NCBI RefSeq assembly: GCF_030019515.1
Contig: NZ_JASEEQ010000016.1
Location: 35,633-99,632 of the forward strand
Reading direction: 5' to 3'
Length of the DNA stretch: 64,000 nucleotides
Source of the DNA: Nocardioides sp.
GTDB taxonomy: Bacteria > Actinomycetota > Actinomycetes > Propionibacteriales > Nocardioidaceae
Shown here: piece by piece, positions 22,795 to 30,783 of the stretch
Layout of the letters: every line of letters begins with the position of its first letter
How positions within the stretch are numbered: the stretch's first letter is position 1
Notes under the pieces: generated by a model
Seen by the model: the letters and a program-made list of their open reading frames with translations, nothing else
Database searches by the model: none
Told to the model about the DNA's origin: nothing
Made by a program: the position numbers and the translations under genes

Positions 22795-24051
22795 TCATGC
22801 TCCGTTCTGGGCGAGGGTGTCGCTGACCTCATCGGCGAGATGGGGCAGATCGTGACCCATCCGGTCGCGCTTGGTGAGCAGGTAGGCGATGTTGTGGTCG
22901 TTGGGGTGGGGCGTCAGCGGCACCCGAGCGGCGACCGGGACCCCGAAGTCCTCCAGGTTGCGCACCTTGTCGGGGTTGTTGGTCATCAGCCGGACGCTGC
23001 CGACGCCGAGGTCGCGGAGCACCTGGGTGGCGGTCCCGTAGTGCCGGGCGTCGGCGGGGAGCCCGAGGTCGAGGTTCGCGTCCACGGTGTCCCGGCCCCC
23101 GTCCTGGAGCTGGTAGGCCTGCAGCTTGGCGACCAGGCCGATGCCCCGGCCCTCGTGGCCGCGCAGGTAGACGACCACGCCGCGGCCCTCGGCCACGATC
23201 CGCTCGAGCGCCTCGTCCAGCTGGGGACCGCAGTCGCAGCGGTAGCTGCCGAACACGTCGCCGGTCAGGCACTCGGAGTGCACCCGGGTCAGCACCGGCT
23301 CCGGCCCGCTGATGTCGCCGTGGACCAGGGCGATGTGCTCGGAGCCGTCCACCGTCATCCGGTAGCCGTACGCGGTGAAGTCGCCGTGCCGGGTGGGCAC
23401 CCGGGTCTCGGCGACCCGCTCGACGAGGGTCTCGTGGCGGCGTCGGTAGCGGACCAGGTCGTCGATCGAGATCATCGCCAGGCCGTGCTCGTCGGCGAAG
23501 GCCCGCAGCTGCGGACCGCGCTTCATCGTCCCGTCGTCGTTGACGACCTCGACCAGCACGCCTGCCGGGGTCAGCCCGGCCAGCCGGGCGAGGTCGACGG
23601 CCGCCTCGGTGTGGCCCCGGCGGACCAGCACGCCGCCCTCGCGGTAGCGCAGCGGGAAGACGTGGCCGGGGCGGGTGATCTCCCACGGCTCGGTCGCCGA
23701 GTCGGCGAGCACCCGCACGGTGTGGGCCCGGTCGGCCGCGGAGATGCCCGTGGTCACCCCGTCGCGGGCATCGACCGAGATCGTGTACGCCGTACGCAGC
23801 CGGTCCTTGTTGTGCGGGGTCATCAGCGGGATCTCGAGCCGGTCGAGCATCGCGGCGGGCATCGGCACGCAGATCACGCCGCTGCTGTACCGGATGGTGA
23901 ACGCCAACAGGTCCGGCGTCGCCTTGCTGGCGGCGAAGATGATGTCGCCCTCGTTCTCACGGTCCTCGTCGTCGACGACGACCACGGCCTTGCCGGCCGC
24001 GATGTCGGCGATCGCCCGCTCGACCGGGTCGAGCCTGATGTCGCTCTTCAT
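22795..24051 (-). CDS. ribBA: bifunctional DHBP synthase / GTP cyclohydrolase II
   Basis: 418 aa fusion. N-terminal 3,4-dihydroxy-2-butanone-4-phosphate synthase (about 1-200; VVVVDDEDRENEGDI metal-binding acidic loop, TTGISAADRA, RPGHVFPLR). C-terminal GTP cyclohydrolase II (about 210-418; ECLTGDVFGSYRCDCGPQL with the three zinc cysteines, GHEGRGIGL, LMTNNPDK). Supplies both precursors of lumazine. ATG 24051 overlaps ribE by 4 bp. Confidence 0.97.
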   Translation of the reverse strand: MKSDIRLDPVERAIADIAAGKAVVVVDDEDRENEGDIIFAASKATPDLLAFTIRYSSGVICVPMPAAMLDRLEIPLMTPHNKDRLRTAYTISVDARDGVTTGISAADRAHTVRVLADSATEPWEITRPGHVFPLRYREGGVLVRRGHTEAAVDLARLAGLTPAGVLVEVVNDDGTMKRGPQLRAFADEHGLAMISIDDLVRYRRRHETLVERVAETRVPTRHGDFTAYGYRMTVDGSEHIALVHGDISGPEPVLTRVHSECLTGDVFGSYRCDCGPQLDEALERIVAEGRGVVVYLRGHEGRGIGLVAKLQAYQLQDGGRDTVDANLDLGLPADARHYGTATQVLRDLGVGSVRLMTNNPDKVRNLEDFGVPVAARVPLTPHPNDHNIAYLLTKRDRMGHDLPHLADEVSDTLAQNGA

Positions 24052-24701
24052 GCTGATGCTCCTTCGGTGTGGGCCGTCAGGCCCCGATCGGTGCGGTCAC
24101 GGTGCGCCAGCAGCCTCTCGACGTGCTTGGCGAGGATGTCGGTCTCGAGGTTCACCCGGTCGCCCGGGCGTCGGGTGCCGAGGGTGGTGCGGGCCAGGGT
24201 CTCGGGGATCAGGCTCACGGTGAAGCCGTCCTCGGTGGTCTCGACGACGGTGAGGCTGACGCCGTCGACGGTGATCGAGCCCTTGTCGACCAGGTAGCGG
24301 CCCAGGGAGCCGCGCTCGTCGGCCGCCGGCAGGGCGATCTCGACGACCTCCCAGTGCTCGCTCGGCGTGCGCCGGACCACGGTCCCGACCCCGTCGACGT
24401 GGCCCTGGACGATGTGGCCACCGAGCCGCTTCTGCGCGGTCACCGCCCGCTCGAGGTTGACCCGGTCGCCGGGGCGCACGCCGTGGAGGCTGGTCTTGTC
24501 GAGCGTCTCCTGCATCACGTCGGCGGTCCAGGTGTCCCCCTCGCGCGCGGCAACCGTGAGGCAGCAGCCGTTGACGGCGATCGAGTCTCCGAGCGCCGCG
24601 TCCTCGAGCACGGTCGCGGCTCGGATGGTGAGGCGGATGGCGTCGCCCTGGTCCTCGACGGCGGCGACGGTGCCGAGCTCCTCGACGATCCCGGTGAACA
24701 T
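24048..24701 (-). CDS. ribE: riboflavin synthase alpha chain
   Basis: Dismutates two lumazines to riboflavin. 217 aa, two homologous beta-barrel halves, each opening with the family pattern (MFTGIVEELG at the N-terminus; GHIVQGHVDGVG starting the second half) and each with a VNG/VDG-x-SLTV-type strand. ATG 24701 lies 2 nt after the ribD stop. Actinobacterial naming varies between ribE and ribC. Confidence 0.96.
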   Translation of the reverse strand: MFTGIVEELGTVAAVEDQGDAIRLTIRAATVLEDAALGDSIAVNGCCLTVAAREGDTWTADVMQETLDKTSLHGVRPGDRVNLERAVTAQKRLGGHIVQGHVDGVGTVVRRTPSEHWEVVEIALPAADERGSLGRYLVDKGSITVDGVSLTVVETTEDGFTVSLIPETLARTTLGTRRPGDRVNLETDILAKHVERLLAHRDRTDRGLTAHTEGASA

Positions 24702-24703
24702 GG

Positions 24704-25747
24704 TCAGGCTCCTTCTGCGGGGGTCAGGGTCAGGCGCACGTTGGGCTGCTCGCCGTCGAGCCCGTCCAGCACCGTGACGTCGGTGACCTGGGGACGGAAC
24801 GCCTGCGCGATGGTGGGGATTCCGAGGTCGCCCACGGCCGCGCGGCCGGACCCCAGCAGCATCGGCGCGACGTACGCGACGATCTCGTCGACCAGCGCGG
24901 CCCTGAGGAACGCGGCGGCCAGCGTCGGCCCGCCCTCGAGGAAGACGTGCTGCCGGTCGAGGGCGGCGAGCTCGGCGAGCGCCTTCTCGGGGTCGCGGGT
25001 GCGCAGGTGGACCGACGCGGCGTCCTCGTTGAAGGCCCGGCGACCGGGCGCCAGGTCCCGCTCCCCCATCACCGCGCGCAGCGGCTGGTGCGCCAGCGGG
25101 CGGTCGTCCTCGTCGCGCACGGTCAGCAGGGGGTCGTCGACCTCGACGGTGTTGGTACCCACGAGCATCACGTCGCACAGCGCCCGGAGCCGGTGGGTGT
25201 CGAGCCGGGCGGCGCGCGAGCTGACCCAGCGGCTGGTGCCGTCGGCGGCGGCGCTGCGGCCGTCGAGGGACGCGGCGAACTTCCAGGTCACGAACGGCCG
25301 GCCGTGGGTGAGACCGAAGGCCCAGAACCTGTTCAGGAGTCCGGACTCGGCCGCCAGGAGTCCCGCCTCGACCTCGACGCCGGCGGCGCGGAGGGTGGCG
25401 GCGCCGCCCGCCGCCTCGGGGTTGGGGTCCGGCTGCGCGAAGACCACCCGGCGTACGCCGGCGGCCACCAGGGCCTGCGCGCAGGGGCCGGTGCGTCCGG
25501 TGTGGTTGCACGGCTCGAGGGTCACGACCGCCGTCGCCCCCCGGGCCCGATCGCCTGCCCGGGCCAGGGCGTCGGCCTCGGCGTGCGGGGTGCCCGCGCC
25601 GCGGTGGTGGCCCTCGGCGAGGGTGCGGCCGGTCGCGTCGAGCAGCACGCAGCCCACCCGGGGGTTGGGGCCGAGCGGGACGCCCGGGGTCGCCGCGAGC
25701 TCGAGCGCACGCCGCATGGCGGCCTGCTCGGCTGCGCTGAACCTCAT
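24704..25747 (-). CDS. ribD: bifunctional riboflavin deaminase/reductase
   Basis: 347 aa. N-terminal cytidine-deaminase-type zinc domain (HAEADAL and EPCNHTGRTGPC zinc ligands, residues about 50-85) and C-terminal NADPH-dependent reductase (about 150-347; FAASLDGRSAAADGTSRWVSS, VLVEGG-type loop as HVFLEGGPTLA). First gene of the operon, ATG 25747 with GGAGGGG 7 nt upstream (after CACCCAG). That site overlaps a segment able to pair with the leader, see the riboswitch entries. Confidence 0.96.
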   Translation of the reverse strand: MRFSAAEQAAMRRALELAATPGVPLGPNPRVGCVLLDATGRTLAEGHHRGAGTPHAEADALARAGDRARGATAVVTLEPCNHTGRTGPCAQALVAAGVRRVVFAQPDPNPEAAGGAATLRAAGVEVEAGLLAAESGLLNRFWAFGLTHGRPFVTWKFAASLDGRSAAADGTSRWVSSRAARLDTHRLRALCDVMLVGTNTVEVDDPLLTVRDEDDRPLAHQPLRAVMGERDLAPGRRAFNEDAASVHLRTRDPEKALAELAALDRQHVFLEGGPTLAAAFLRAALVDEIVAYVAPMLLGSGRAAVGDLGIPTIAQAFRPQVTDVTVLDGLDGEQPNVRLTLTPAEGA

Positions 25748-25750
25748 CTG

Positions 25751-25814
25751 GGTGCCCCTCCGGTCCGGTCACGGACTCCGGGGCTGACGGGCGGGCACCG
25801 GCGGGCGGGTGCCC
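25751..25814 (-). promoter_or_regulatory. FMN riboswitch expression platform over the ribD ribosome binding site
   Basis: Minus strand, 5' to 3': GGGCACCC (25814-25807), GGTGCCC (25799-25793), GGGGCACC (25758-25751, overlapping the GGAGGGG site at 25761-25755). The middle block can pair with either neighbour. Pairing with the first leaves the ribosome binding site free; pairing with the third hides it. No U tract follows, so control of translation fits better than termination. Confidence 0.55.
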
Positions 25815-25832
25815 GACGGGACGCCGTGCGTG

Positions 25833-25972
25833 CGCTTCCCATCCGGACTTTCACCGTCGGTCCAGGATTTCCACCTGGTCAACCGGTCACTGGCTGTGAC
25901 CGGGTCGCGGACTTCTGGGCGTCAACCCAGTCACCGCCGGCTCGGAATTACACCGACCCCAGAGCACGCGAG
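25833..25972 (-). ncRNA. FMN riboswitch (RFN element)
   Basis: Minus-strand sequence carries the RFN landmarks in order: TCTGGGGTCGGTGTAATTCC, GAGCCGGCGGTGAC, AGTCCGCGACCC, GGTGGAAATCCTGG, ACCGACGGTGAAAGTCCGGA, then TGGGAAG closing the basal stem. It would bind FMN and shut down ribD-ribE-ribBA-ribH. A variable arm with long complementarity (GACCGGGTCACAGCCAGTGACCGGTTG region) sits between P3 and P4-like segments. Confidence 0.93.
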
Positions 25973-26004
25973 CTGATAACTCGTCGAGATCGAGTCTGCC
26001 ACAC

Positions 26005-26076
26005 GACCTCGGGCGGTGGCGCGTGGCACCCGTCACGGTGAGACCCCTGGCGCCTGCGTGGGTCGCCCGAGAGGTC
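26005..26076 (-). terminator. possible terminator hairpin after rpe
   Basis: GACCTCGGGCG (26005-26015) pairs with CGCCCGAGAGGTC (26064-26076), 11 pairs with a 2-nt bulge and a long structured loop. It lies between rpe and the riboswitch promoter region. No U tract, so the assignment is weak. The rest of 25973-26142 shows nothing else. Confidence 0.3.
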
Positions 26077-26142
26077 ATGCGGAGGGTGTTGACCGTGGCA
26101 GTGTTGCCCGTGGCTCTGACCGGATGACGTCTGGGGACCCGG

Positions 26143-26805
26143 TCAGCGGGCCGCGCGCTCGGCGGCGGCGCGCAGCTCGGCCACCATCCGGTCCGGATCG
26201 TCGGCGGAGTAGACCGCGGAGCCGGCGACGAACGTGTCCGCGCCGGCCTCGACGCACCGCTCGATGGTGTCCAGGCTGATGCCGCCGTCGACCTGGAGCC
26301 AGGTCTCGACGCCGTGCTTGTCCATCAGCTCGCGGGCGCGCCGGATCTTGGGCAGGCACAGGTCGAGGAACCGCTGCCCGCCGAACCCGGGTTCGACGGT
26401 CATGATCAGCAGCATGTCGAGCTCGGGGAGCAGGTCCTCGTACGGCTCCACCGGGGTGGCCGGCCGCAGCGCCATGCTCGCCCGCGCGCCGTGGGAGCGG
26501 ATCTCGCGGGCCAGCCGGACCGGGGCCGTGGCCGCCTCGACGTGGAACGTCACGGAGCCGCACCCGGCCTCGACGTACGCGAGCGCGTTGCGGTCGGCGT
26601 CCTCGATCATCAGGTGGGCGTCCAGCGGCACGTCCGTCGAGCGGGCCAGGGCCTCCACCATCGTGGGCCCGAACGTGAGGTTGGGGACGAAGTGGTTGTC
26701 CATCACGTCGACGTGCACCCAGTCGGCGCTGCCGATCCGGGCCACCTCCGCGCCGAGGTGCGCGAAGTCGGCATTGAGGATGCTCGGCGTGATCTGGATG
26801 CCCAC
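26143..26805 (-). CDS. rpe: ribulose-phosphate 3-epimerase
   Basis: Interconverts ribulose 5-phosphate and xylulose 5-phosphate (pentose phosphate pathway); also feeds the ribulose 5-phosphate pool used by RibB. 220 aa TIM barrel: ITPSILNADFAHL, HVDVMDNHFVPNLTFGP with the metal/catalytic Asp and His, MTVEPGFGGQRF, QVDGGI and VAGSAVY for phosphate. GTG 26805 follows a TAGGCT -10 by 6 nt. Confidence 0.96.
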   Translation of the reverse strand: MGIQITPSILNADFAHLGAEVARIGSADWVHVDVMDNHFVPNLTFGPTMVEALARSTDVPLDAHLMIEDADRNALAYVEAGCGSVTFHVEAATAPVRLAREIRSHGARASMALRPATPVEPYEDLLPELDMLLIMTVEPGFGGQRFLDLCLPKIRRARELMDKHGVETWLQVDGGISLDTIERCVEAGADTFVAGSAVYSADDPDRMVAELRAAAERAAR

Positions 26806-26811
26806 GGGGTC

Positions 26812-26817
26812 AGCCTA
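26812..26817 (-). promoter_or_regulatory. -10 hexamer fused to upstream stop codon (rpe)
   Basis: Minus-strand TAGGCT; TAG (26817-26815) is the stop of the LigD-type polymerase gene. The rpe GTG begins 6 nt after the hexamer. Confidence 0.6.
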
Positions 26818-27795
26818 TTGGTCAGCGCCGGGCTCGTCCGGCTCGGCCGGCGTCTCGGCGCCGGCGCGCTCGTCGCGCTCGGCCCACTCCAGCAGCGGGG
26901 CGATGTCGTACACGTGGTCGTCGATGTCGGCGTGCAGGTCGCCGAGCCCGGCGAACCGGGCCGGGACGGTGAAGATCGTGAAGTCGCGGGGATCGGCGTC
27001 GTCGACCTCGTCCCACCGGATCGGGGTGGAGACCCGGGCGTCGGGGAGGCCGCGCACGGAGTACGCCGCCGCGATCGTGTGGTCGCGGGCGTTCTGGTTG
27101 TAGTCGACGAAGACCGTGGCCGGGTCGCGGTCCTTGCGCCACCAGGTCAGGTCGACCTCGTCGGGGGTACGCCGCTCCACCTCGCGGGCGAACGCGAGCG
27201 CGGCCCGGCGTACGTCCTTGTGCCCGTGCTCGGGCCTGATCCGGACGTAGACGTGGAGGCCCTTGCTGCCGCTGGTCTTGGGGAAGCCGACCGCGCCGAG
27301 CTCGTCGAGCACCTCGTGGGCGACCTGCGCGACCCGCCGGACCCGGTCGTAGGAGCAGTCCGGGCCGGGGTCGAGGTCGATGCGCCACTCGTCGGGCCTC
27401 TCGGTGTCCTCGCGGCGGCTGTTCCACGGGTGGAACTCGACGGTGGACATCTGCACCGCCCAGATCACCGATCCCAGCTCGGTCACGCACAGCTCGTCGG
27501 CCGTGCGGTTCCAGCGGGGGAAGTGCAGCCGGACCGTCTCCACCCACGGTGGCGCGCCCTGCGGCAGGCGCTTCTGGTGGACCTTGTCGCCGGCGAGCCC
27601 CTTGGGGAACCGGTGCAGCATGCAGGGCCGCTCGAACAGGGCGTTGACGATGCCCGGGCCCACCGCGAGGTAGTACTCGACCAGGTCCAGCTTGGTGGCC
27701 CCACTGGCGGGGAAGTAGACCCGGTCGGGGTTGCTGACCCGGACGACCCGGTCGTCGACCTCGATCTCGACCGCGGGCGGCTTGGCGGCGGGCAT
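26815..27795 (-). CDS. LigD-type polymerase domain protein (non-homologous end joining)
   Basis: 326 aa stand-alone archaeo-eukaryotic primase/polymerase domain as found in LigD. Motifs: VYFPASGATKLDLVEYY, RFPKGL, catalytic acidic pair in IDLDPGPDCSYDRV, SGSKGLHVYV with the conserved His, DYNQNARDHTIAAAYSVR. Adds nucleotides at broken DNA ends with Ku and a ligase in the family's known role; neither Ku nor a ligase domain is in this window. ATG 27795 is leaderless (TAGATT 7 nt before). The acidic C-terminus (AGAETPAEPDEPGADQ) is not conserved. Confidence 0.88.
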   Translation of the reverse strand: MPAAKPPAVEIEVDDRVVRVSNPDRVYFPASGATKLDLVEYYLAVGPGIVNALFERPCMLHRFPKGLAGDKVHQKRLPQGAPPWVETVRLHFPRWNRTADELCVTELGSVIWAVQMSTVEFHPWNSRREDTERPDEWRIDLDPGPDCSYDRVRRVAQVAHEVLDELGAVGFPKTSGSKGLHVYVRIRPEHGHKDVRRAALAFAREVERRTPDEVDLTWWRKDRDPATVFVDYNQNARDHTIAAAYSVRGLPDARVSTPIRWDEVDDADPRDFTIFTVPARFAGLGDLHADIDDHVYDIAPLLEWAERDERAGAETPAEPDEPGADQ

Positions 27796-27802
27796 GCGCC
27801 CC

Positions 27803-27808
27803 AATCTA
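27803..27808 (-). promoter_or_regulatory. -10 hexamer of predicted leaderless polymerase gene
   Basis: Minus-strand TAGATT ends 7 nt before ATG 27795. The remaining intergenic DNA to 28040 shows no further feature I can support. Confidence 0.55.
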
Positions 27809-28040
27809 GGGGGTGGCGGGTCGTTCGGTTCCTGCCCTGGACCTCGACCAGCCCCCGGTGGTGCGGATCTGGGCGGACCCCGGCTGCCGCTGCCGGATCG
27901 GTCCTGGGAGCAGCTCGGCCTGATCGGCACCAGAAGGCCTAGTTGGAGGTTCCGGGCCGCTACCTGCGGCACGTGCTCGCCTGAGATCCATCGTTCGCGA
28001 TCGGCCGCAACGCCACGGCCCCTCGAGGCGTCATAGGAGT

Positions 28041-28595
28041 GTGACGAGCACACCGAACCTCGAGAGCCGAGGGGACCCCGAGGACCCCAGGGACCTCGGG
28101 GACCCCGGGGACTTCGGGGACTTCGTGCGGGCGACCGGGACCCGGCTGTACCGCCAGGCGCTGCTGCTCACCGGGGACCACCACCTGGCCGAGGACCTGA
28201 TCCAGACGACCTACGCCAAGGTGTTCGCCTCGTGGCGCCGGGTCTCCCGGGCCGAGAACCCGGTGGCGTACGCCAGGACCACGCTGCTCAACACGTTCCT
28301 GTCCCACCGCCGGCTGCGCCGCTCGACTGAGCTGCCGGCCGGTGCCGTCCCCGGGCGCGAGGGCTCCGCGCCCGAGGACGACCCCGCGACCCGGGTGGAT
28401 CTCCTCGCCGCCCTCGCCACGCTCCCGGCGCACGACCGGGCGCTGCTGGTGCTGCGCTACTGGGAGGACCGCTCGGTCGCCGACACGGCCCGCGACCTCG
28501 GGCTCACCGAGACGACCGTGCGCACCCGATCCCGACGCGCCCTGCAGCGGCTGCGACCGCTGCTCGGCGCCGAGCTCACCGAGAGGACCCCGTGA
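28041..28595 (+). CDS. ECF sigma factor, SigE-like family
   Basis: 184 aa. Region 2 (FVRATGTRLYRQALLLTGDHHLAEDLIQ...) and region 4 (ALLVLRYWEDRSVADTARDLGLTETTVRTRSRRAL) are present with a short acidic linker; the SigE-like family of Streptomyces/Nocardioides fits best. The GTG start at 28041 is followed by a low-complexity stretch GDPEDPRDLGDPGDFGDF coded by six 9-nt repeats. Such a repeat before region 2 is unusual and the true start could be later. Overlaps the next gene by one base. Confidence 0.85.
   Translation: MTSTPNLESRGDPEDPRDLGDPGDFGDFVRATGTRLYRQALLLTGDHHLAEDLIQTTYAKVFASWRRVSRAENPVAYARTTLLNTFLSHRRLRRSTELPAGAVPGREGSAPEDDPATRVDLLAALATLPAHDRALLVLRYWEDRSVADTARDLGLTETTVRTRSRRALQRLRPLLGAELTERTP
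28071..28124 (+). repeat. six tandem 9-nt repeats at start of sigma factor gene
   Basis: Units of the form GGGGACCCC / GGGGACTTC, in frame, coding G-D-P or G-D-F triplets. Two units are identical to each other twice over; the rest differ by 1-2 bases. Confidence 0.8.
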
Positions 28596-29194
28596 TGGAC
28601 CACCCCACCGCCGTCGGCACCGCCCTGCAGGAGCGGGTCAGGGACGAGCACGTCGACCTCGAGGAGCTGCTCCGGGCGGCCACCCGCTCCGGCACCCGGA
28701 TCCGGCGGAGGCGCCGGACCGCCGCCACCGTGGGCGCCGCGGCGGGCGTCGCCGCGATCGCCCTGGGCGGTGCCCTGCTGGCCGGCTCGAACGGTACGCC
28801 GCGCGGCGGGCCGGACCTCGCCAGCCAGCCCACCACCGCCGCGTCGGACCCCGGGACACGGGCGGCCACCTCCGAGCGGCAGACCCGTGCGGCCGGCGCG
28901 CACGCGCGCGCCCAGCGCGCCCTGCAGGACGCCCCGGTCTACGTCGACTCCCCGGACTGGCGCTGCGACCGCCCGGCCGACGAGAAGTTCATCTGCTCCC
29001 GCGGCGGGGCGTCCGTGGTGGTGAGCTGGCGCTCTGCCGCGGCGTGGGACGACTACCAGGACCCCGCCAAGGCGGGCCCCGGGACGTACGTCAGCGACGT
29101 GCACGGCGACGTCTTCGCCACCATCGCGCCGGGCCAGGGGACCGCCCCGGCCCAGGTCACCGAGGTCGCGGGAGCGCTCGTCTGGGCCGAGTAG
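28595..29194 (+). CDS. membrane protein coupled to sigma factor, putative anti-sigma
   Basis: 199 aa. Cytoplasmic N-terminus (about 1-45, ending RIRRRRR), one transmembrane helix (about 46-66), extracytoplasmic Thr/Ala-rich linker and a C-terminal domain with two cysteines (WRCDRPADEKFICSRGG). No zinc anti-sigma HxxxCxxC motif. ATG 28595 shares a base with the sigma stop (TGATG), so coupling supports a regulator of that sigma factor; the role is inferred from position and topology only. Confidence 0.7.
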   Translation: MDHPTAVGTALQERVRDEHVDLEELLRAATRSGTRIRRRRRTAATVGAAAGVAAIALGGALLAGSNGTPRGGPDLASQPTTAASDPGTRAATSERQTRAAGAHARAQRALQDAPVYVDSPDWRCDRPADEKFICSRGGASVVVSWRSAAAWDDYQDPAKAGPGTYVSDVHGDVFATIAPGQGTAPAQVTEVAGALVWAE

Positions 29195-29197
29195 CCC

Positions 29198-30595
29198 TCA
29201 GCCGGTCCGGCGCAGCAGCCCCAGGAACATCGCATCGGTGCCGTGCCGGTGCGGCCAGAGCTGGACGGTGCCCTCCATCGGGCCACCGCAGTCGGGCACG
29301 GCGGGCAGGAGTCCGCGCACGTCCTCGAGTCGTACGTCGTCGCGGGTCTCGAGCACCGAGGACACCACGCCGCGGGTCTCCGAGAGCACCGGGGAGCAGG
29401 TCGCGTACAGCACGACCCCGCCGGGGCGGGTCAGGTCGAGCGCCGCGGACAGCAGTCGGCGCTGGAGCAGCACCAGGCTCAGCAGGTCGTCGGCGCGCCG
29501 GCGCCACCGGGCCTCGGGCCGGCGCCGGAGGGCGCCCAGGCCGGTGCAGGGCGCGTCCACGAGCACCCGGTCGAAGGTCGCGGCGGCGAACGGCGGCGCG
29601 GTGCCGTCGGAGGTCACGATGCCGGTCACCCCGGGCGCGTCGCCGAGCGCCCGCTGCACCAGGCGGGCCCGGTGCTCCTGCCGCTCGGCGGCCACCAGCC
29701 GGGCGCCGCGCCCGGCCGCGAGGGCGGCCAGGAGGGCCGACTTGCCGCCGGGGCCCGCGCAGAGGTCCAGCCACCGCCGGTCCGGGCCCTCGACCGGTGC
29801 CGCCGCGAGCGCGGCGGCGACCAGCTGGGAGCCTTCGTCCTGGACCCCGGCCCGGCCCTCGGCGACCGCCGGGATCTGGCCCGGGTCGCCCCCGTCGAGG
29901 ACCACGCCGTACGGCGAGTAGGCGGTCGGCTCGCCCGGCAGCTCGTCGCGGCTGGAGCGGCCCGGCCGAGCCACGAGCGTCACCCGGGGCGGCTCGTTGT
30001 CGGCGGCGAGCAGCTCGAGCAGCTCGCCGGCCCCCACGGCCGAGCGCAGCTCGTCGACGATCCAGCGCGGATGGCTGAAGGCGATCGACGCGAACCGGGT
30101 CGGCGCGAGCCGCGGGTCGGGTGCGACGCGGCGGATCCACTCGGCCAGCTCCTGCCGCGCGACCTGGCGCAGCACGGCGTTCGCGAAGCCGCCCGCGCCG
30201 GAGCTCACCTTGGCGCGGACCAGGTCGACCGTGGTGCTGATCGCGGCGTGCACGGGCACCCGCATGGAGAGCAGCTGGTGGGTGCCGAGCCGCAGCGCAT
30301 CGAGGACCTTCGCCTCGACCTTGCTCAGCGGCCGGTCCACGCACGCCGCGAGGATGGCGTCGTACGTCCCCCTCCGACGGATCGTGCCGGAGACGAGCTC
30401 GGTCACGAACGCGGCGTCGCGGCCGGAGAGCCCGTGCTGGCGCAGCACCGAGGGGAGCACCAGGTTGGTGTAGGCGCCGTCGACGCGCACCGCCTTCATC
30501 ACGTCGAGCGCCGCGAGCCGGGCCGGGTCGACGCCAGATCGGCTGCCGGCGGTGCGGCTGCCGCGCTGCGGCTCCCGCGGCCGGGTATCACTCAT
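29198..30595 (-). CDS. rsmB: 16S rRNA (cytosine-5) methyltransferase RsmB family
   Basis: 465 aa. N-terminal NusB-like RNA-binding domain (about 22-155), then the Rossmann methyltransferase with LDLCAGPGGKSALLAAL for S-adenosylmethionine, DAPCTGLGALRRRPEARW and YATCSPVLSETRGV carrying the two cysteines used in m5C chemistry. Expected to modify 16S rRNA C967-equivalent. ATG 30595. Convergent with the anti-sigma-like gene with 3 nt between the stops. The 188-nt gap to fmt holds nothing I can support. Confidence 0.93.
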   Translation of the reverse strand: MSDTRPREPQRGSRTAGSRSGVDPARLAALDVMKAVRVDGAYTNLVLPSVLRQHGLSGRDAAFVTELVSGTIRRRGTYDAILAACVDRPLSKVEAKVLDALRLGTHQLLSMRVPVHAAISTTVDLVRAKVSSGAGGFANAVLRQVARQELAEWIRRVAPDPRLAPTRFASIAFSHPRWIVDELRSAVGAGELLELLAADNEPPRVTLVARPGRSSRDELPGEPTAYSPYGVVLDGGDPGQIPAVAEGRAGVQDEGSQLVAAALAAAPVEGPDRRWLDLCAGPGGKSALLAALAAGRGARLVAAERQEHRARLVQRALGDAPGVTGIVTSDGTAPPFAAATFDRVLVDAPCTGLGALRRRPEARWRRRADDLLSLVLLQRRLLSAALDLTRPGGVVLYATCSPVLSETRGVVSSVLETRDDVRLEDVRGLLPAVPDCGGPMEGTVQLWPHRHGTDAMFLGLLRRTG

Positions 30596-30783
30596 CCGGG
30601 AGGTACTTCGTCGACGGGCTCGCTGCGGCCTGCACGGCCCTGGCTTCGGTGGCTATCTCCACCCACTCCTCGCGCTCGATCTCTCCGAGACGGGCGGGCC
30701 GCGACCTGCAGTTTCCGACAGTCGGTCTCGGGTCGTCTGCATGCGCCGGACGGCTCATGCCCCCGACCGTATCGACCCGGGCC

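Noticed and set aside
25973..26142. A small gene between the FMN riboswitch and rpe
   Set aside because: No frame has a ribosome binding site or conserved product; only a weak hairpin is present.
30596..30783. Short open frames in the rsmB-fmt gap
   Set aside because: Arginine/serine-rich, overlap both neighbours, no start signal.
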